Source of the DNA: CAHJWH01 sp965198905
GTDB taxonomy: Bacteria > Pseudomonadota > Alphaproteobacteria > Caulobacterales > Caulobacteraceae
DNA: 64,000 nucleotides
Assembly (NCBI GenBank): GCA_965198905.1
Contig: OZ240678.1
Span: forward strand, 2,666,001-2,730,000
Direction of reading: 5' to 3'
Shown here: positions 26,095 through 42,318 of the stretch, in pieces
Layout of the letters: the number at the start of each line of letters is the position of its first letter
Numbering within the stretch: the first letter of the stretch is position 1
The notes under the pieces: generated by a model
What the model saw: only the letters and a program-made list of their open reading frames with translations
The model's database searches: none
What the model was told of the DNA's origin: nothing
Program-made: the position numbers and the translations under genes

Positions 26095-26337
26095 ATGGCG
26101 TTCCACGTTCGCGATAGGGAGACGGACATGGTCGTGAGGGAGGTCGCGCGGCTGAGAGGCGAGGGCCTCACCGAAACGATCAAGGCGGTGTTCGGCGAGG
26201 AACTGCGGCGGCGTGCGGAGGAGGTGCCTTTGCAGGAGCGCGTCAGGCGGATTCAGGAAAAGGTGCTGTCCCGGCCTGCTACGGGCCTAGAAGCCGATAA
26301 AGCCTTCTACGACTCGCTAAACGACGAAGAGGACTGA
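26095..26337 (+). CDS. vapB: VapB-family antitoxin
   Basis: An 80-residue protein of the PSK-type VapB antitoxins. The N-terminus MAFHVRDRETDMVVREVARLRGEGLTETIKAV is a short DNA-binding ribbon/helix unit with the family pattern, and the acidic C-terminus (DKAFYDSLNDEED) would wrap the toxin. ATG 26095 is chosen because GGGAGG precedes it; a TTG nine codons earlier has no such signal. TGATG overlap with vapC gives coupled translation. The pair should repress its own promoter in the 70 bases after the rplA terminator. Confidence 0.88.
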   Translation: MAFHVRDRETDMVVREVARLRGEGLTETIKAVFGEELRRRAEEVPLQERVRRIQEKVLSRPATGLEADKAFYDSLNDEED

Positions 26338-26732
26338 TGTTCCTCGACGCCTCCGCCATCGTTTGCATGATGACCTGCGAACCTGAAGCCGCAGCCTTGG
26401 TGTCCAAGTTGGACGGGACGACCCGTCGGCTGACGTCGGGGCTCGCCGCATATGAAGCCAGTCAGGCCGTTGCGCGAAAGCGGCGCTGGACTGCGGAGGA
26501 AGCCGGCGACCTCGTCGAAGAGTTCCTGATGAACCTGTCTGTCGAGTGGGTCCCGATGGGGCGGGATGAGTTCCGGGCCGCGCTCGACGCCCATGACCGC
26601 TTCGGCAAAGGCCGCCATCCGGCGCGGCTGAACATGGGCGACTGCTTCGCCTACGCCTGCGCCCGCACCCACAACGTCCCGCTGCTGTTCAAGGGCGAGG
26701 ACTTCGCGCTGACGGATGTGGTGGGGGCGTAA
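26337..26732 (+). CDS. vapC: VapC-family PIN-domain ribonuclease toxin
   Basis: A 131-residue PIN domain. The four acidic active-site positions are Asp4 in MFLDASAIV, Glu in AAYEASQAVARK near residue 40, Asp in NMGDCFAYACA near residue 101, and Asp in KGEDFALTDV near residue 120, so the magnesium-dependent RNase site is complete. VapC toxins cleave tRNA or rRNA. It is translated with its antitoxin. Placement inside the rplKA-rplJL cluster is unusual. Confidence 0.9.
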   Translation: MFLDASAIVCMMTCEPEAAALVSKLDGTTRRLTSGLAAYEASQAVARKRRWTAEEAGDLVEEFLMNLSVEWVPMGRDEFRAALDAHDRFGKGRHPARLNMGDCFAYACARTHNVPLLFKGEDFALTDVVGA

Positions 26733-26896
26733 GCCAGCCCCCGGTCCGATTATCGCACCAACCCCAACGGCAAAGATCAACCCTGAACGGACTCTGCCGG
26801 AGGCCATTGCCGAAATGACTAAGGACTGTATCAGCCGTTCAACCAAAGTTTACGAGTCGGGCATTAGATAAGGTCCGCTGAAAAATGTGAGAGCCG

Positions 26897-27274
26897 ATGG
26901 CTAAGATAGTGCCGGACCGGCCTTCTCGCGGACAATTCATCGCACTTGGTATATCTATCATCGTGATGTTGTGTCTCGAAGTGAGTGTAAACATCCATAA
27001 TAGCCTCGCAAGCCACGTTGTCATGCCTGTCAGGTCGTCAGTATACGTTCTACCCGCAGGATGTACTGAGGCCGAATACATCATTGGAAATGCAATACCT
27101 GAGGCCTGCGATGTCCCAAGTTACCACATTTTTCAAGGACAGCCCGGGTGTGGAGCGAGCGGTCGGCGATACTGCTTGCGCATAGCAAATGACGAATATG
27201 TAGTAGCTCGTAATTGGGACAGAGAGATTCAAATCCTCGCTGTCGAGAAAGGCGTTTTTGCTGGAGCCTCATAG
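26897..27274 (+). CDS. hypothetical protein with one N-terminal membrane segment
   Basis: A 125-residue protein that I do not recognise. Residues 13-34 (QFIALGISIIVMLCLEVSVNIH) form one membrane anchor or uncleaved signal. The rest is probably outside the cytoplasm and contains four Cys (in PAGCTEAEY, PEACDV, GCGASG and YCLRI) that could pair as two disulphides. The gene is less GC-rich than its ribosomal neighbours and has only a weak binding site (GAGAG), suggesting acquired or fast-evolving DNA. It lies 164 bases after vapC and 440 bases before rplJ. Confidence 0.5.
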   Translation: MAKIVPDRPSRGQFIALGISIIVMLCLEVSVNIHNSLASHVVMPVRSSVYVLPAGCTEAEYIIGNAIPEACDVPSYHIFQGQPGCGASGRRYCLRIANDEYVVARNWDREIQILAVEKGVFAGAS

Positions 27275-27714
27275 CGCTGCCAGCGTCACCCACGGTTGCT
27301 TGTCCCGCTTAGGTTGACGCCGATTTCGCTCTCGTAAGGCGCTCCGGTCGCTTTCCACCCTGAACGGCGGTTCGTGACGTCCGCTCTTAGGCGGGTTTCG
27401 CGTCCACCTTGAGTTCCCCTTCGCCTTCGCGTATACGCGCCAGCTTCCGGCGTTGGGCTAGCCCGTCGCCGTCCTGTCCGAGAACTGCGGGACACCCCTA
27501 CCAAGCGATTGGGCGGGTGTCTTAATCCATACGGCCGCGGGGAGACGGGGAAGCAAGGCTCTCCACGACCCGCTTTCGCGCGGGCGTGGCCGGCCGCACG
27601 CATCCTCGGGATAGGTCTACCGCACGCGCATTTTCCCGCGAGGGGAGGGCGTGTGCGGCGTTTGCGGTCGTCGGATGGTCCGGCGCCCGAAGCTGTAAGT
27701 GCAACGGAGACCTT
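27275..27714 (+). promoter_or_regulatory. rplJ upstream region and probable L10 leader
   Basis: This 440-base region has no convincing gene. TTGACG at 27314 is a possible -35 element, but no good -10 element follows at standard spacing. GACACCC/GGGTGTC (27491-27521) and the GC-rich stems around 27580-27660 would give a folded 5' leader. In many bacteria this leader binds the L10-L12 complex and controls rplJL; the position and structure fit, but I could not match the known leader model base by base. ACGGAGACC just before ATG 27715 is the rplJ binding site. Confidence 0.5.
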
Positions 27715-28248
27715 ATGGACCGCGCACAGAAGGCCGACTCGATCGAGGAGCTCAAGGGCGTCTTCGCGAATTCCGGCGCTGTCATCGTGACCCACTATCT
27801 GGGTCTCACCGTTGCGGAAATGACCGACCTTCGCATCCGCCTCCGCAAGGAGGGCGCGACGCTCAAGGTGGTGAAGAACCGCTTGGCCCAGAAGGCCATG
27901 GACGGTGCGGCCGGTGCGTCTGCGGACGCGCTGTTCAAGGGGCCCGTGGCGATCGCCTTCGCCAAGGACCCCGTGGCCGCCGCCAAGGTCGCCACCCAGT
28001 ACGCCAAGGACAACGACAAGTTCACCGTCGTCGGCGCCGTGCTGGGGGCCAGCGTCCTGAACGCGGAGGGGGTGAAGTCGCTCGCGACCCTGCCCTCCCT
28101 GGACCAGCTACGCGGCCAACTCATCGGGCTCATTCAGGCGCCGGCGACCAAGGTCGCCGCCGTCCTGGCCGCGCCCGCGGGCCAGCTCGCCCGCGTCTTC
28201 AACGCCTATGCGACGAAGGACGACGCCAAGCAGGACGAAGCCGCCTAG
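27715..28248 (+). CDS. rplJ: 50S ribosomal protein L10
   Basis: A 177-residue L10 that anchors L7/L12 dimers to the GTPase centre. The globular N-terminal domain includes VIVTHYLGLTVAEMTDLRIRLRKEGATLKVVKNRLAQKAM near residues 24-63, and the C-terminal helix APAGQLARVFNAYATKD binds L7/L12. The frame is open further upstream, but ATG 27715 has a good ribosome binding site and the family start (MDRAQKADSIEELK). Confidence 0.97.
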   Translation: MDRAQKADSIEELKGVFANSGAVIVTHYLGLTVAEMTDLRIRLRKEGATLKVVKNRLAQKAMDGAAGASADALFKGPVAIAFAKDPVAAAKVATQYAKDNDKFTVVGAVLGASVLNAEGVKSLATLPSLDQLRGQLIGLIQAPATKVAAVLAAPAGQLARVFNAYATKDDAKQDEAA

Positions 28249-28315
28249 GCCCAGCCAAGCTGATCATTTCCGCAGACCCGACTTAAACTCCCAACCCATC
28301 CCAAGGAAGAACCCA

Positions 28316-28702
28316 ATGGCCGACCTGTCCAAGATCGTCGAGGACCTGTCCTCGCTCACCGTGCTCGAAGCCGCCGAGCTGTCCAAGCTGCTCGAAGAGA
28401 AGTGGGGCGTCTCCGCCGCCGCGCCGATGGCCTTCGCCGCTCCGGCGGCGGCTGGCGGTGGCGAAGCCGCCGCTCCGGTGGAAGAGCAGACCGAGTTCAC
28501 CGTCATGCTGATGTCCGGCGGCGACAAGAAGATCAACGTCATCAAGGAAGTCCGCTCCATCCGCTCCGACCTTGGCCTGAAGGAAGCCAAGGACCTGGTG
28601 GAAGGCGCGCCGCTGCCGGTGAAGGAGAACATCTCCAAGCAGGACGCCGAAGAGATCAAGAAGAAGCTGGAAGACGCAGGCGCAAAGGTCGAGATCAAGT
28701 AG
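28316..28702 (+). CDS. rplL: 50S ribosomal protein L7/L12
   Basis: A 128-residue L7/L12. It has an N-terminal dimerisation helix pair (residues 1-35), an Ala/Gly/Pro-rich hinge near 38-55, and a C-terminal factor-binding domain (KKINVIKEVRSIRSDLGLKEAKDLVEGAPLPVKENISKQDAEEIKKKLEDAGAKVEIK). AAGGAAG precedes ATG 28316. It lies 67 bases after rplJ and is followed by a strong terminator. Confidence 0.97.
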   Translation: MADLSKIVEDLSSLTVLEAAELSKLLEEKWGVSAAAPMAFAAPAAAGGGEAAAPVEEQTEFTVMLMSGGDKKINVIKEVRSIRSDLGLKEAKDLVEGAPLPVKENISKQDAEEIKKKLEDAGAKVEIK

Positions 28703-28732
28703 TCTCAGTGCGTCAGGTTTGATGTTGAAGGC

Positions 28733-28762
28733 AGGGCTCGAAGGTCATCTTCGAGCCCTTTT
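28733..28762 (+). terminator. Rho-independent terminator after rplL
   Basis: AGGGCTCGAAG pairs with CTTCGAGCCCT (11 bp, 5-base loop), followed by a T run. It ends the rplJL message before the oxygenase gene, so rpoBC must have a separate promoter or depend on read-through. Confidence 0.85.
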
Positions 28763-28857
28763 CCATGGTGGTGATCGGCGGACTGCGATTGCCGATATGG
28801 TCACAAGCGGCTTGCTCGACCTAGCCTTCCGGTCGCGGAACTGAGGGTGCAGCTAGG

Positions 28858-29628
28858 ATGAAGCCATCGTCATTAGAGCTGTTCACGCTCGACGGCCCCG
28901 GGCTGTCCGTCCATCGCCAAAACACGAAGGTTGAATGGGAGGCGTCAGGTCCTTTCAAGCACGCGGTCGTGGACGGATTTCTTCGCGCTGACTGCGCCGA
29001 TGAACTGTCCGGGCTGTTTCCGCCGCCTGGCCATCCCGTCTGGCTGGACTGGAAGGTTCGCTCGCCCGCTCAATATGGAAAGCAGGGGGTTGGCGACACG
29101 GCGCGCTTCGACCTGCTCGACCCGTATCTACAAGCCGCCCTGCAGCAGTTTAACAGCTGGAAGTTTTTACAGTATCTCCAGGATATAACCTCGATCGAAG
29201 CGCTGTTGCCGGACCCTTACTTCACCGGCGGTGGAATGCATCAAATCCTCCAGGGCGGCATCCTTGATATCCATACCGACTTTAACTATTACGATCGTCT
29301 GAAACTCTATCGACGGATAAACGTCTTATTATATCTGACGCTGGATTGGCGGTCTGAGTACGGCGGTTGCCTGGAGCTTTGGAATGATGCTCCACCCCGG
29401 GGCGGCCGATGCGTTCGCGAAATCGCCCCCTTGTTCAACCGGATGGTCGTGTTCGAGACCGACAAGTCGAGCTTCCACGGCCATCCAAAGGAATGGTCGG
29501 CCCCCCTGGGCATCTACCGTCGCTCGATAGCGCTCTACTACTATACGGCGACCCCGGCCCCAGGAAAATCCTACGATCAGATCACGGATTTCCAGAACTA
29601 CGTCTCCAAAGAACTTCCACTAAGCTGA
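28858..29628 (+). CDS. 2OG-Fe(II) oxygenase, prolyl 4-hydroxylase-like
   Basis: A 256-residue double-stranded beta-helix oxygenase. The iron ligands are His139 and Asp141 in DIHTDFNYY and His207 in SFHGHP; RRSIALYYYT shortly after supplies the Arg that binds 2-oxoglutarate. INVLLYLTLDWRSEYGGCLELW between them is typical of the prolyl 4-hydroxylase-type superfamily (PKHD). It should hydroxylate an amino acid or protein side chain using 2-oxoglutarate and oxygen. There is no signal peptide. It stands between rplL and rpoB, so a ribosomal or RNA polymerase substrate can be imagined, but only position supports that. Confidence 0.85.
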   Translation: MKPSSLELFTLDGPGLSVHRQNTKVEWEASGPFKHAVVDGFLRADCADELSGLFPPPGHPVWLDWKVRSPAQYGKQGVGDTARFDLLDPYLQAALQQFNSWKFLQYLQDITSIEALLPDPYFTGGGMHQILQGGILDIHTDFNYYDRLKLYRRINVLLYLTLDWRSEYGGCLELWNDAPPRGGRCVREIAPLFNRMVVFETDKSSFHGHPKEWSAPLGIYRRSIALYYYTATPAPGKSYDQITDFQNYVSKELPLS

Positions 29629-29800
29629 TCGACTGCTGTATGCGCGGAGCGCTACGGTTCGACTGATGATCAACGCCAAGGCCGCAAAAATTTTTAACCT
29701 GCACCAAGGCTGAAGCAAAAAGAGACGGACTCGGAGGGCGAACTCTGAACCCGTTTCTCTATCTCAAGCTGAGCTTCGAACCATCTGCTCTGTTGGATGT

Positions 29801-30154
29801 CTAGCAGGCGCCGCCCACGTAGCGGCCGTAGTACGGGCTCCAGTGCCGATGCCCGCGGCAATAATACGGGCGCCCTTCGTAGTTGCCGAGGATCGCACCG
29901 AGGACGAGACCGGAGCCGCCATAGCCCCCGGGATATCCTCGCCGGCCGCCGTAGCCGCCGCGATCGCGGCGCCCCCCACCAAAGTGACGTCCACCAAAGT
30001 GGTGTTCACCTCTGAAGCCGCCACCGTGGTGACCCCCACCGTGGCCGCCGCCGCCATGATCGCCACCGCCATGGCCGCCGTGCCCACCGCTGTCGTGGCC
30101 GCCGTGTCCTTCAGCAAAGGCGCCCGACGCTGGAACTCCCGCGCTGGCTATCAT
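29801..30154 (-). CDS. Gly/His-rich exported protein with disrupted start region
   Basis: A 117-residue frame made of GGH/HGG-rich low-complexity sequence (residues 17-70), then GSGLVLGAILGNYEGRPYYCRGHRHWSPYYGRYVGGAC, a glycine-rich membrane-like segment and a Tyr-rich tail with two Cys. The frame as read starts at MIASAGVPASGAFA, a signal peptide lacking its basic start. Coding text (HLKAAAVAL) continues upstream without a start codon. The proper start, ATG 30194 behind GAGGTG, is one base out of frame; dropping one base at 30185 would give MNLEHLKAAAVAL and a complete signal peptide. It may be a recent frameshift, a sequencing error, or an inactive gene. His-rich repeats suggest metal binding. 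Confidence 0.5.
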   Translation of the reverse strand: MIASAGVPASGAFAEGHGGHDSGGHGGHGGGDHGGGGHGGGHHGGGFRGEHHFGGRHFGGGRRDRGGYGGRRGYPGGYGGSGLVLGAILGNYEGRPYYCRGHRHWSPYYGRYVGGAC

Positions 30155-30194
30155 CAGAGCGACCGCGGCCGCCTTTAAATGCTCATAGGTTCAT

Positions 30195-30694
30195 TTTCAC
30201 CTCATTTTTTGGCAAAAAGCGGAACGTGCAGGGGGTTGAATACGCTCCATGGGCGGATCGTCGTCGCTGTCGCTCCATGGCGAAGCGCGACAGCTTTTAT
30301 GCACGGCGACGCCTTTCATTCACCCTAAATCAGCGGAGAAGCACGGCCGGCGATCTGTCCACGTGGATATGGCGTGCGTTGTCACGCAGACGGCGCGGGT
30401 CTGAAAAGGCAAAAGGTTCCCACAATTTCGCCAAGGGCCTTCCCTCCGCCATAAAAGCGGTTATATCTCGCCTCTTGCCGATTCCTTCATAATCGCGCTC
30501 CAGCGCCGAGGCTCGATCCGCCGCCCTCCGATCGAGCGAAGGCGTGTCTTCGCGTTGGCCGCGAAGATATAGCTAGCGTCCGTCAGGCCGGCAGGCCTGA
30601 TCCGAGGGTGGACGCAGCGAAGTTTCTCGGCGCGCCGTCACGCGCCTTGGCAGCCGGAATCCGCGCGGACTGACCCCCCGCGCCAGGGAGCACC
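30195..30694. other. Gap upstream of rpoB
   Basis: A 500-base stretch without a convincing gene. It should hold the rpoBC promoter, since terminators close the upstream messages. Candidate signals such as TTGTCA (30379) with TGAAAA (30402), or the A/T-rich TTATATC near 30461, are too weak to name. GGGAGCACC just before ATG 30695 is the rpoB binding site. Confidence 0.4.
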
Positions 30695-34789
<4,095 letters not shown>

Positions 34790-34798
34790 GTGGTGGGT

Positions 34799-34931
34799 GT
34801 GGACCCTCGTCCTTCGACGAGCTCAGGATGAGGGTCCACGTCGCCGACGTTGCACTACGGGGCTGCGCAGATCTCTGCAGCAGCGTCGATCCCATCCATA
34901 GGCCTCATCCTGAGCTTGTCGAAGGACGAGG
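34799..34931. repeat. Family B repeat pair between rpoB and rpoC
   Basis: Two inverted copies are present: CCTCGTCCTTCGACGAGCTC at about 34804 and CCTCATCCTGAGCTTGTCGA at about 34903, each with its complementary edge. Together they can form one long stem in the rpoB-rpoC transcript. Related copies are at 43699, 52051 and, in altered form, 56752. Confidence 0.8.
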
Positions 34932-34970
34932 CCGGCCCCGCAGCGGGTCCTCAGACGAACTGGAAGCACA

Positions 34971-39161
<4,191 letters not shown>

Positions 39162-39189
39162 GGTCCCTTCGTCACGACTGAATGGCAGG

Positions 39190-39226
39190 CGGCCCGGGAG
39201 AGCGATCTCCCGGGCCGTTTCTCTTT
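39190..39226 (+). terminator. Rho-independent terminator after rpoC
   Basis: CGGCCCGGGAGA pairs perfectly with TCTCCCGGGCCG (12 bp, GCGA tetraloop), followed by TTTCTCTTT. Confidence 0.9.
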
Positions 39227-39277
39227 GTCGCGCCTCATCGGCGTGGAGCCGAAGCTGTCGACCTCGCGGCGACGCCT

Positions 39278-39330
39278 TCCCTCCCCTTCGAGGGGAGAAA
39301 GAAGCACCCGGGGCTTCAGCCACCTTCCCC
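39278..39330. repeat. Partial family A repeat
   Basis: CCTTCCCTCCCCTTCGAGGG followed by a shortened spacer and CACCTTCCCC. It is a degraded copy between the rpoC terminator and the end of the TonB-like gene. Confidence 0.5.
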
Positions 39331-39334
39331 TACG

Positions 39335-40093
39335 TCAGTTAGCCTCATCCTCGGGGTGTTTGCTCTTCATGTTGATGCAGCCGCGGTCGAGGTTGGAGCC
39401 GGCGCCTTTGCAAGGCACGAAGGGCTCCTGCATCCGTGAGCTTCTCGCCTCCTCCTGCGCATGGACGGCCGCATCGAACGCCGCGCGCGCTTCGGCCGAA
39501 AGGCCATCCACCTTTTGTGCGCCGACGCGCGCAGCGATCGCCACCCGCCGGTCGCAGGCCGCGCGCTCGTTGGCGTTCAGGTTCACATAGTCCTCGTGCG
39601 AGCACCCCACCGTGGCGCGGAGGAAGGTGCGCACGCCGTCCTGACCGTCGTCACCCTGGACCGCCCAGGCGCCCGGACCGGGGCTGGGCGCAGGGGTCGC
39701 GCCGGAGCCGGTTCGAGCGCCCGCGCCCACGCCGCTGGGACGCAGCGCCGGATGGGCCGCCGGCGGGACGCGAGGTGGCACGGGTCGGGCCGGCTCGACG
39801 GGGCGGGGAGGCGATGCAAGACTCCGGCGAGGGCGTTGGACAACGGGTGCTGAAGGCGCTGCCGGGGCTTGACGCACGACGCGACGGCTGGCGGCGCGAG
39901 GCGCAGGGCTTCCAGGCGCTGCGGCCTGGGGAGGCTCGGTCACCAGCTGGACCTGGAAGTCCGACTCCGTGCGCGCAGGCGTGCGGAAGCCGGGCGCCAC
40001 TTCGCGCGCCAGCACGATGAACAGGGCGAGATGGACGAGGAGCGAAACGGCGAGGGCGCCGGTCGTCGCTCGCCTGCGGTCGCGGCGCGCCAT
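39335..40093 (-). CDS. TonB-like anchored Pro-rich protein, function unknown
   Basis: A 252-residue protein. Residues 13-32 (ALAVSLLVHLALFIVLAREV) form an N-terminal membrane anchor with the SxxxH pattern seen in TonB/ExbD-dependent transducers. A long Pro/Ala/Arg linker (residues 50-135) then crosses the periplasm. The C-terminal 110 residues do not show the TonB fold; they carry three Cys (VGCSHEDY, RAACDRR, VPCKGAG and CINMKSK counted together give four) that may form disulphides. It is possibly a periplasm-spanning adaptor or an oddly tailed TonB relative. AGGACG precedes the start. No exbB or exbD lies beside it. Confidence 0.5.
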   Translation of the reverse strand: MARRDRRRATTGALAVSLLVHLALFIVLAREVAPGFRTPARTESDFQVQLVTEPPQAAAPGSPAPRAASRRVVRQAPAAPSAPVVQRPRRSLASPPRPVEPARPVPPRVPPAAHPALRPSGVGAGARTGSGATPAPSPGPGAWAVQGDDGQDGVRTFLRATVGCSHEDYVNLNANERAACDRRVAIAARVGAQKVDGLSAEARAAFDAAVHAQEEARSSRMQEPFVPCKGAGSNLDRGCINMKSKHPEDEAN

Positions 40094-40228
40094 CTGCGTC
40101 CTATAAGGCCTGATCCGCCGGGGCGGGAGGGGCGTATGGCCACCTCGCCGCGACTAAATCGGAGCGAGACGCGCCCTTGCCCAAGCCTCGCCGATCGTTA
40201 CTTCTGAGCGCCTGAGTGGGAGCCGCCT

Positions 40229-42199
40229 TTGCGATCGTTCGGTTTGGCCGTGTTGACGGCCGGTCTCGTCTTCTCTTCGGGCGCGCGGGCGAAGGCCCCG
40301 GGGTCCGGCGCGCCCGCCAGCCTGCACACCTTCGCCGACGCCAGCCTCTCGCCTGAAGGCGACCGGATCGCCTTAGTCGAGACGGCGGAGCCCTTTGCGC
40401 CCTCGCCCAAGCGGGCCCGCGGACCCCTTGTGGTCCGCGCCGCGCGCACGGGCGAGGTGCTGCACAGCTACGATCCGTGTCCAGCCTGTCGCTACAGCGA
40501 CCCGGCATGGTCGCCTCGGGGCGACAGCCTCGCCTTCATCGCCTTCGACGCCGCCCAGGGCCGCACCACGCTGGAGCTGATCCGTGGAGGTCACGTTACA
40601 GCGCTTGCGAGCGTGGACGGCGTGGCCCAGACGCCGCGCTTCTCGCCGGACGGCGCGATGATCGCGCTGATGGCGACGCCGGGCGCCCACAAGGAGACGG
40701 GTGCTGTGGAGGCGGGGGCCGAGCAGGTCGGCGACATCGGCGCTCTGGCCACAGCCGACGAGAAGCGCATCGGGGTGATCCCGGTCGCGGGCGGCGAGAT
40801 ACGCTACGTCTCGCCCGCCGACACCTTCGTCTACGAGTACGACTGGCGGCCCGACGGCCGGGGCTTCGTGGCCACCGCCGCCAAGGGCAACGGTGACGAC
40901 AACTGGTGGATCGCCAAACTCGTCGCCATCGACCTGGCGGGCGGCGAGGCGAGGGTGATCGCCGCGCCGGTGATGCAGATGAATTTCCCCCGGGTCTCGC
41001 CGGACGGAAAGAGCGTCGCCCTGATCGGCGGGCTGATGAGCGACTTCGGTTCGGTGGGCGGCGACGTCTATACCGTGCCGATCGAGGGCGGCGCGCTGAC
41101 GGACGTCACGCCCGGGATCAAGGCGACCTTTACCTCCCTGGCGGGATGGCGCGGCGGCCAGCTCGCGGGCGCCCTGCTCCGCGGCGATCGCAGCGAGATC
41201 GTGTCGCTCGACCCGCACACCGGCCAGGTCGCTGTGCGCTGGAGCGCGCCCGCCTCGCTGTCGGCGAACAATGGCAAGGTGAGCTTCAGCGCCGACGGCG
41301 CGACGGTCGCCACGGCGGTCCAGGACTTCACCCACCCGCCCGAGCTGTTCGCCGGCGCGCCAGGGCCCGCGTTCGCCGCGGTGACCCACGCCAACGCCCA
41401 GCTGTCGCCCCAGGTGGACGCCCGGAGCGTGACCTGGAAGAGCGACGGCTTCGACGTGCAGGGCTGGCTGCTCGCCCCGCTGCATCCAAGCGCCGGTCAG
41501 CACCCCCTGATCGTAGAAATCCACGGGGGCCCGAGCGCCGCCAGCACGCCCCAGTACCAGCCGCCCAGCGGCCTGGGGATATTCGCCACCGCGGATTGGC
41601 TGAGGCAGGGCTACTACGTCTTCTATCCCAACCCCCGCGGCAGCTACGGCCAGGGCGAGGCCTTTGCTCGCGCAAACGTCCGAGACTTCGGCGGAGGCGA
41701 CCTGCGCGACATCTTGGCCGGCGTCGACAAGGTGGAGACCCTGGCGCCGGTGGACGACAAACGGCTCGGCGTGTTCGGCCATAGCTATGGCGGGTTCATG
41801 ACCATGTGGACGGTGACTCACTCCCACCGCTTCCATGCCGCCATCGCCGGCGCGGGCCTGTCGGACTGGATCAGCTATTACGGGGAAAACGGCATCGACA
41901 AGTGGATGATCCCCTTCTTCGGGGCGTCGGCCTATGACGATCCGGCGATCTACGAGAAGCTGTCGCCGATCTTCTCCATCAAGAACGCGACGACACCGAC
42001 GCTCATCTACGTCGGCGCACGGGACGTGGAATGCCCGGCGCCTCAGAGCTTCGAGTTCTGGCACGGATTGCGGGCGGTCGGCGTACCCACCGACCTGATC
42101 GTCTATGCAGGCCAGGGCCACGCCATCCGCGATCCAGCCGACCTCGCCGACCTTCGGCGGCGCGAGCTGGCTTGGTTCGACAAGTACCTGGGGAGCTGA
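40229..42199 (+). CDS. S9 family prolyl oligopeptidase-like peptidase
   Basis: A 656-residue exported serine peptidase. A signal peptide covers residues 1-22 (MRSFGLAVLTAGLVFSSGARAKA). Residues 30-390 are a beta-propeller with TolB-like DA(S)LSPEGDRIAL and PRFSPDGAMIAL repeats. The C-terminal alpha/beta hydrolase domain has GHSYGG with catalytic Ser519, the Asp in YVGARDVECP, and the His in YAGQGHAIRDP. The order of motifs fits the S9C acylaminoacyl-peptidase/dipeptidyl-peptidase group, which trims short peptides in the periplasm. The start is TTG 40229 with GGGAG six bases upstream. It probably supports peptide use as a nutrient. Confidence 0.88.
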   Translation: MRSFGLAVLTAGLVFSSGARAKAPGSGAPASLHTFADASLSPEGDRIALVETAEPFAPSPKRARGPLVVRAARTGEVLHSYDPCPACRYSDPAWSPRGDSLAFIAFDAAQGRTTLELIRGGHVTALASVDGVAQTPRFSPDGAMIALMATPGAHKETGAVEAGAEQVGDIGALATADEKRIGVIPVAGGEIRYVSPADTFVYEYDWRPDGRGFVATAAKGNGDDNWWIAKLVAIDLAGGEARVIAAPVMQMNFPRVSPDGKSVALIGGLMSDFGSVGGDVYTVPIEGGALTDVTPGIKATFTSLAGWRGGQLAGALLRGDRSEIVSLDPHTGQVAVRWSAPASLSANNGKVSFSADGATVATAVQDFTHPPELFAGAPGPAFAAVTHANAQLSPQVDARSVTWKSDGFDVQGWLLAPLHPSAGQHPLIVEIHGGPSAASTPQYQPPSGLGIFATADWLRQGYYVFYPNPRGSYGQGEAFARANVRDFGGGDLRDILAGVDKVETLAPVDDKRLGVFGHSYGGFMTMWTVTHSHRFHAAIAGAGLSDWISYYGENGIDKWMIPFFGASAYDDPAIYEKLSPIFSIKNATTPTLIYVGARDVECPAPQSFEFWHGLRAVGVPTDLIVYAGQGHAIRDPADLADLRRRELAWFDKYLGS

Positions 42200-42204
42200 C
42201 GGCC

Positions 42205-42315
42205 CCTTTCCCTCCCCCTCGACAGGGAGGGTCAGGGTGGGGGGTTTGTCCAGAAAGGGCGCTGCTGTGGAAGCACCCCTGACCCCGAGCCTCCCCTCTA
42301 AGGGGAGGGAGAGGG
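42205..42315. repeat. Family A palindromic intergenic repeat, copy 4
   Basis: TTTCCCTCCCCCTCGACAGG and CCTCCCCTCTAAGGGGAGGG face each other after the S9 peptidase gene, with the usual GGGTCAGGGTGGGGGG and CCCCTGACCCCGAG inner edges. Confidence 0.75.
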
Positions 42316-42318
42316 CGG

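Noticed and set aside
29843..30178. A plus-strand Ala/Val/Thr-rich frame over the Gly/His-rich gene
   Set aside because: It is the opposite strand of GGC/CAC-rich repeats. Only the minus strand has a signal peptide and binding site.
30226..30492. An 88-codon open frame upstream of rpoB
   Set aside because: It is Arg/Ser-rich with no binding site and no family features, and it lies in the likely promoter region.
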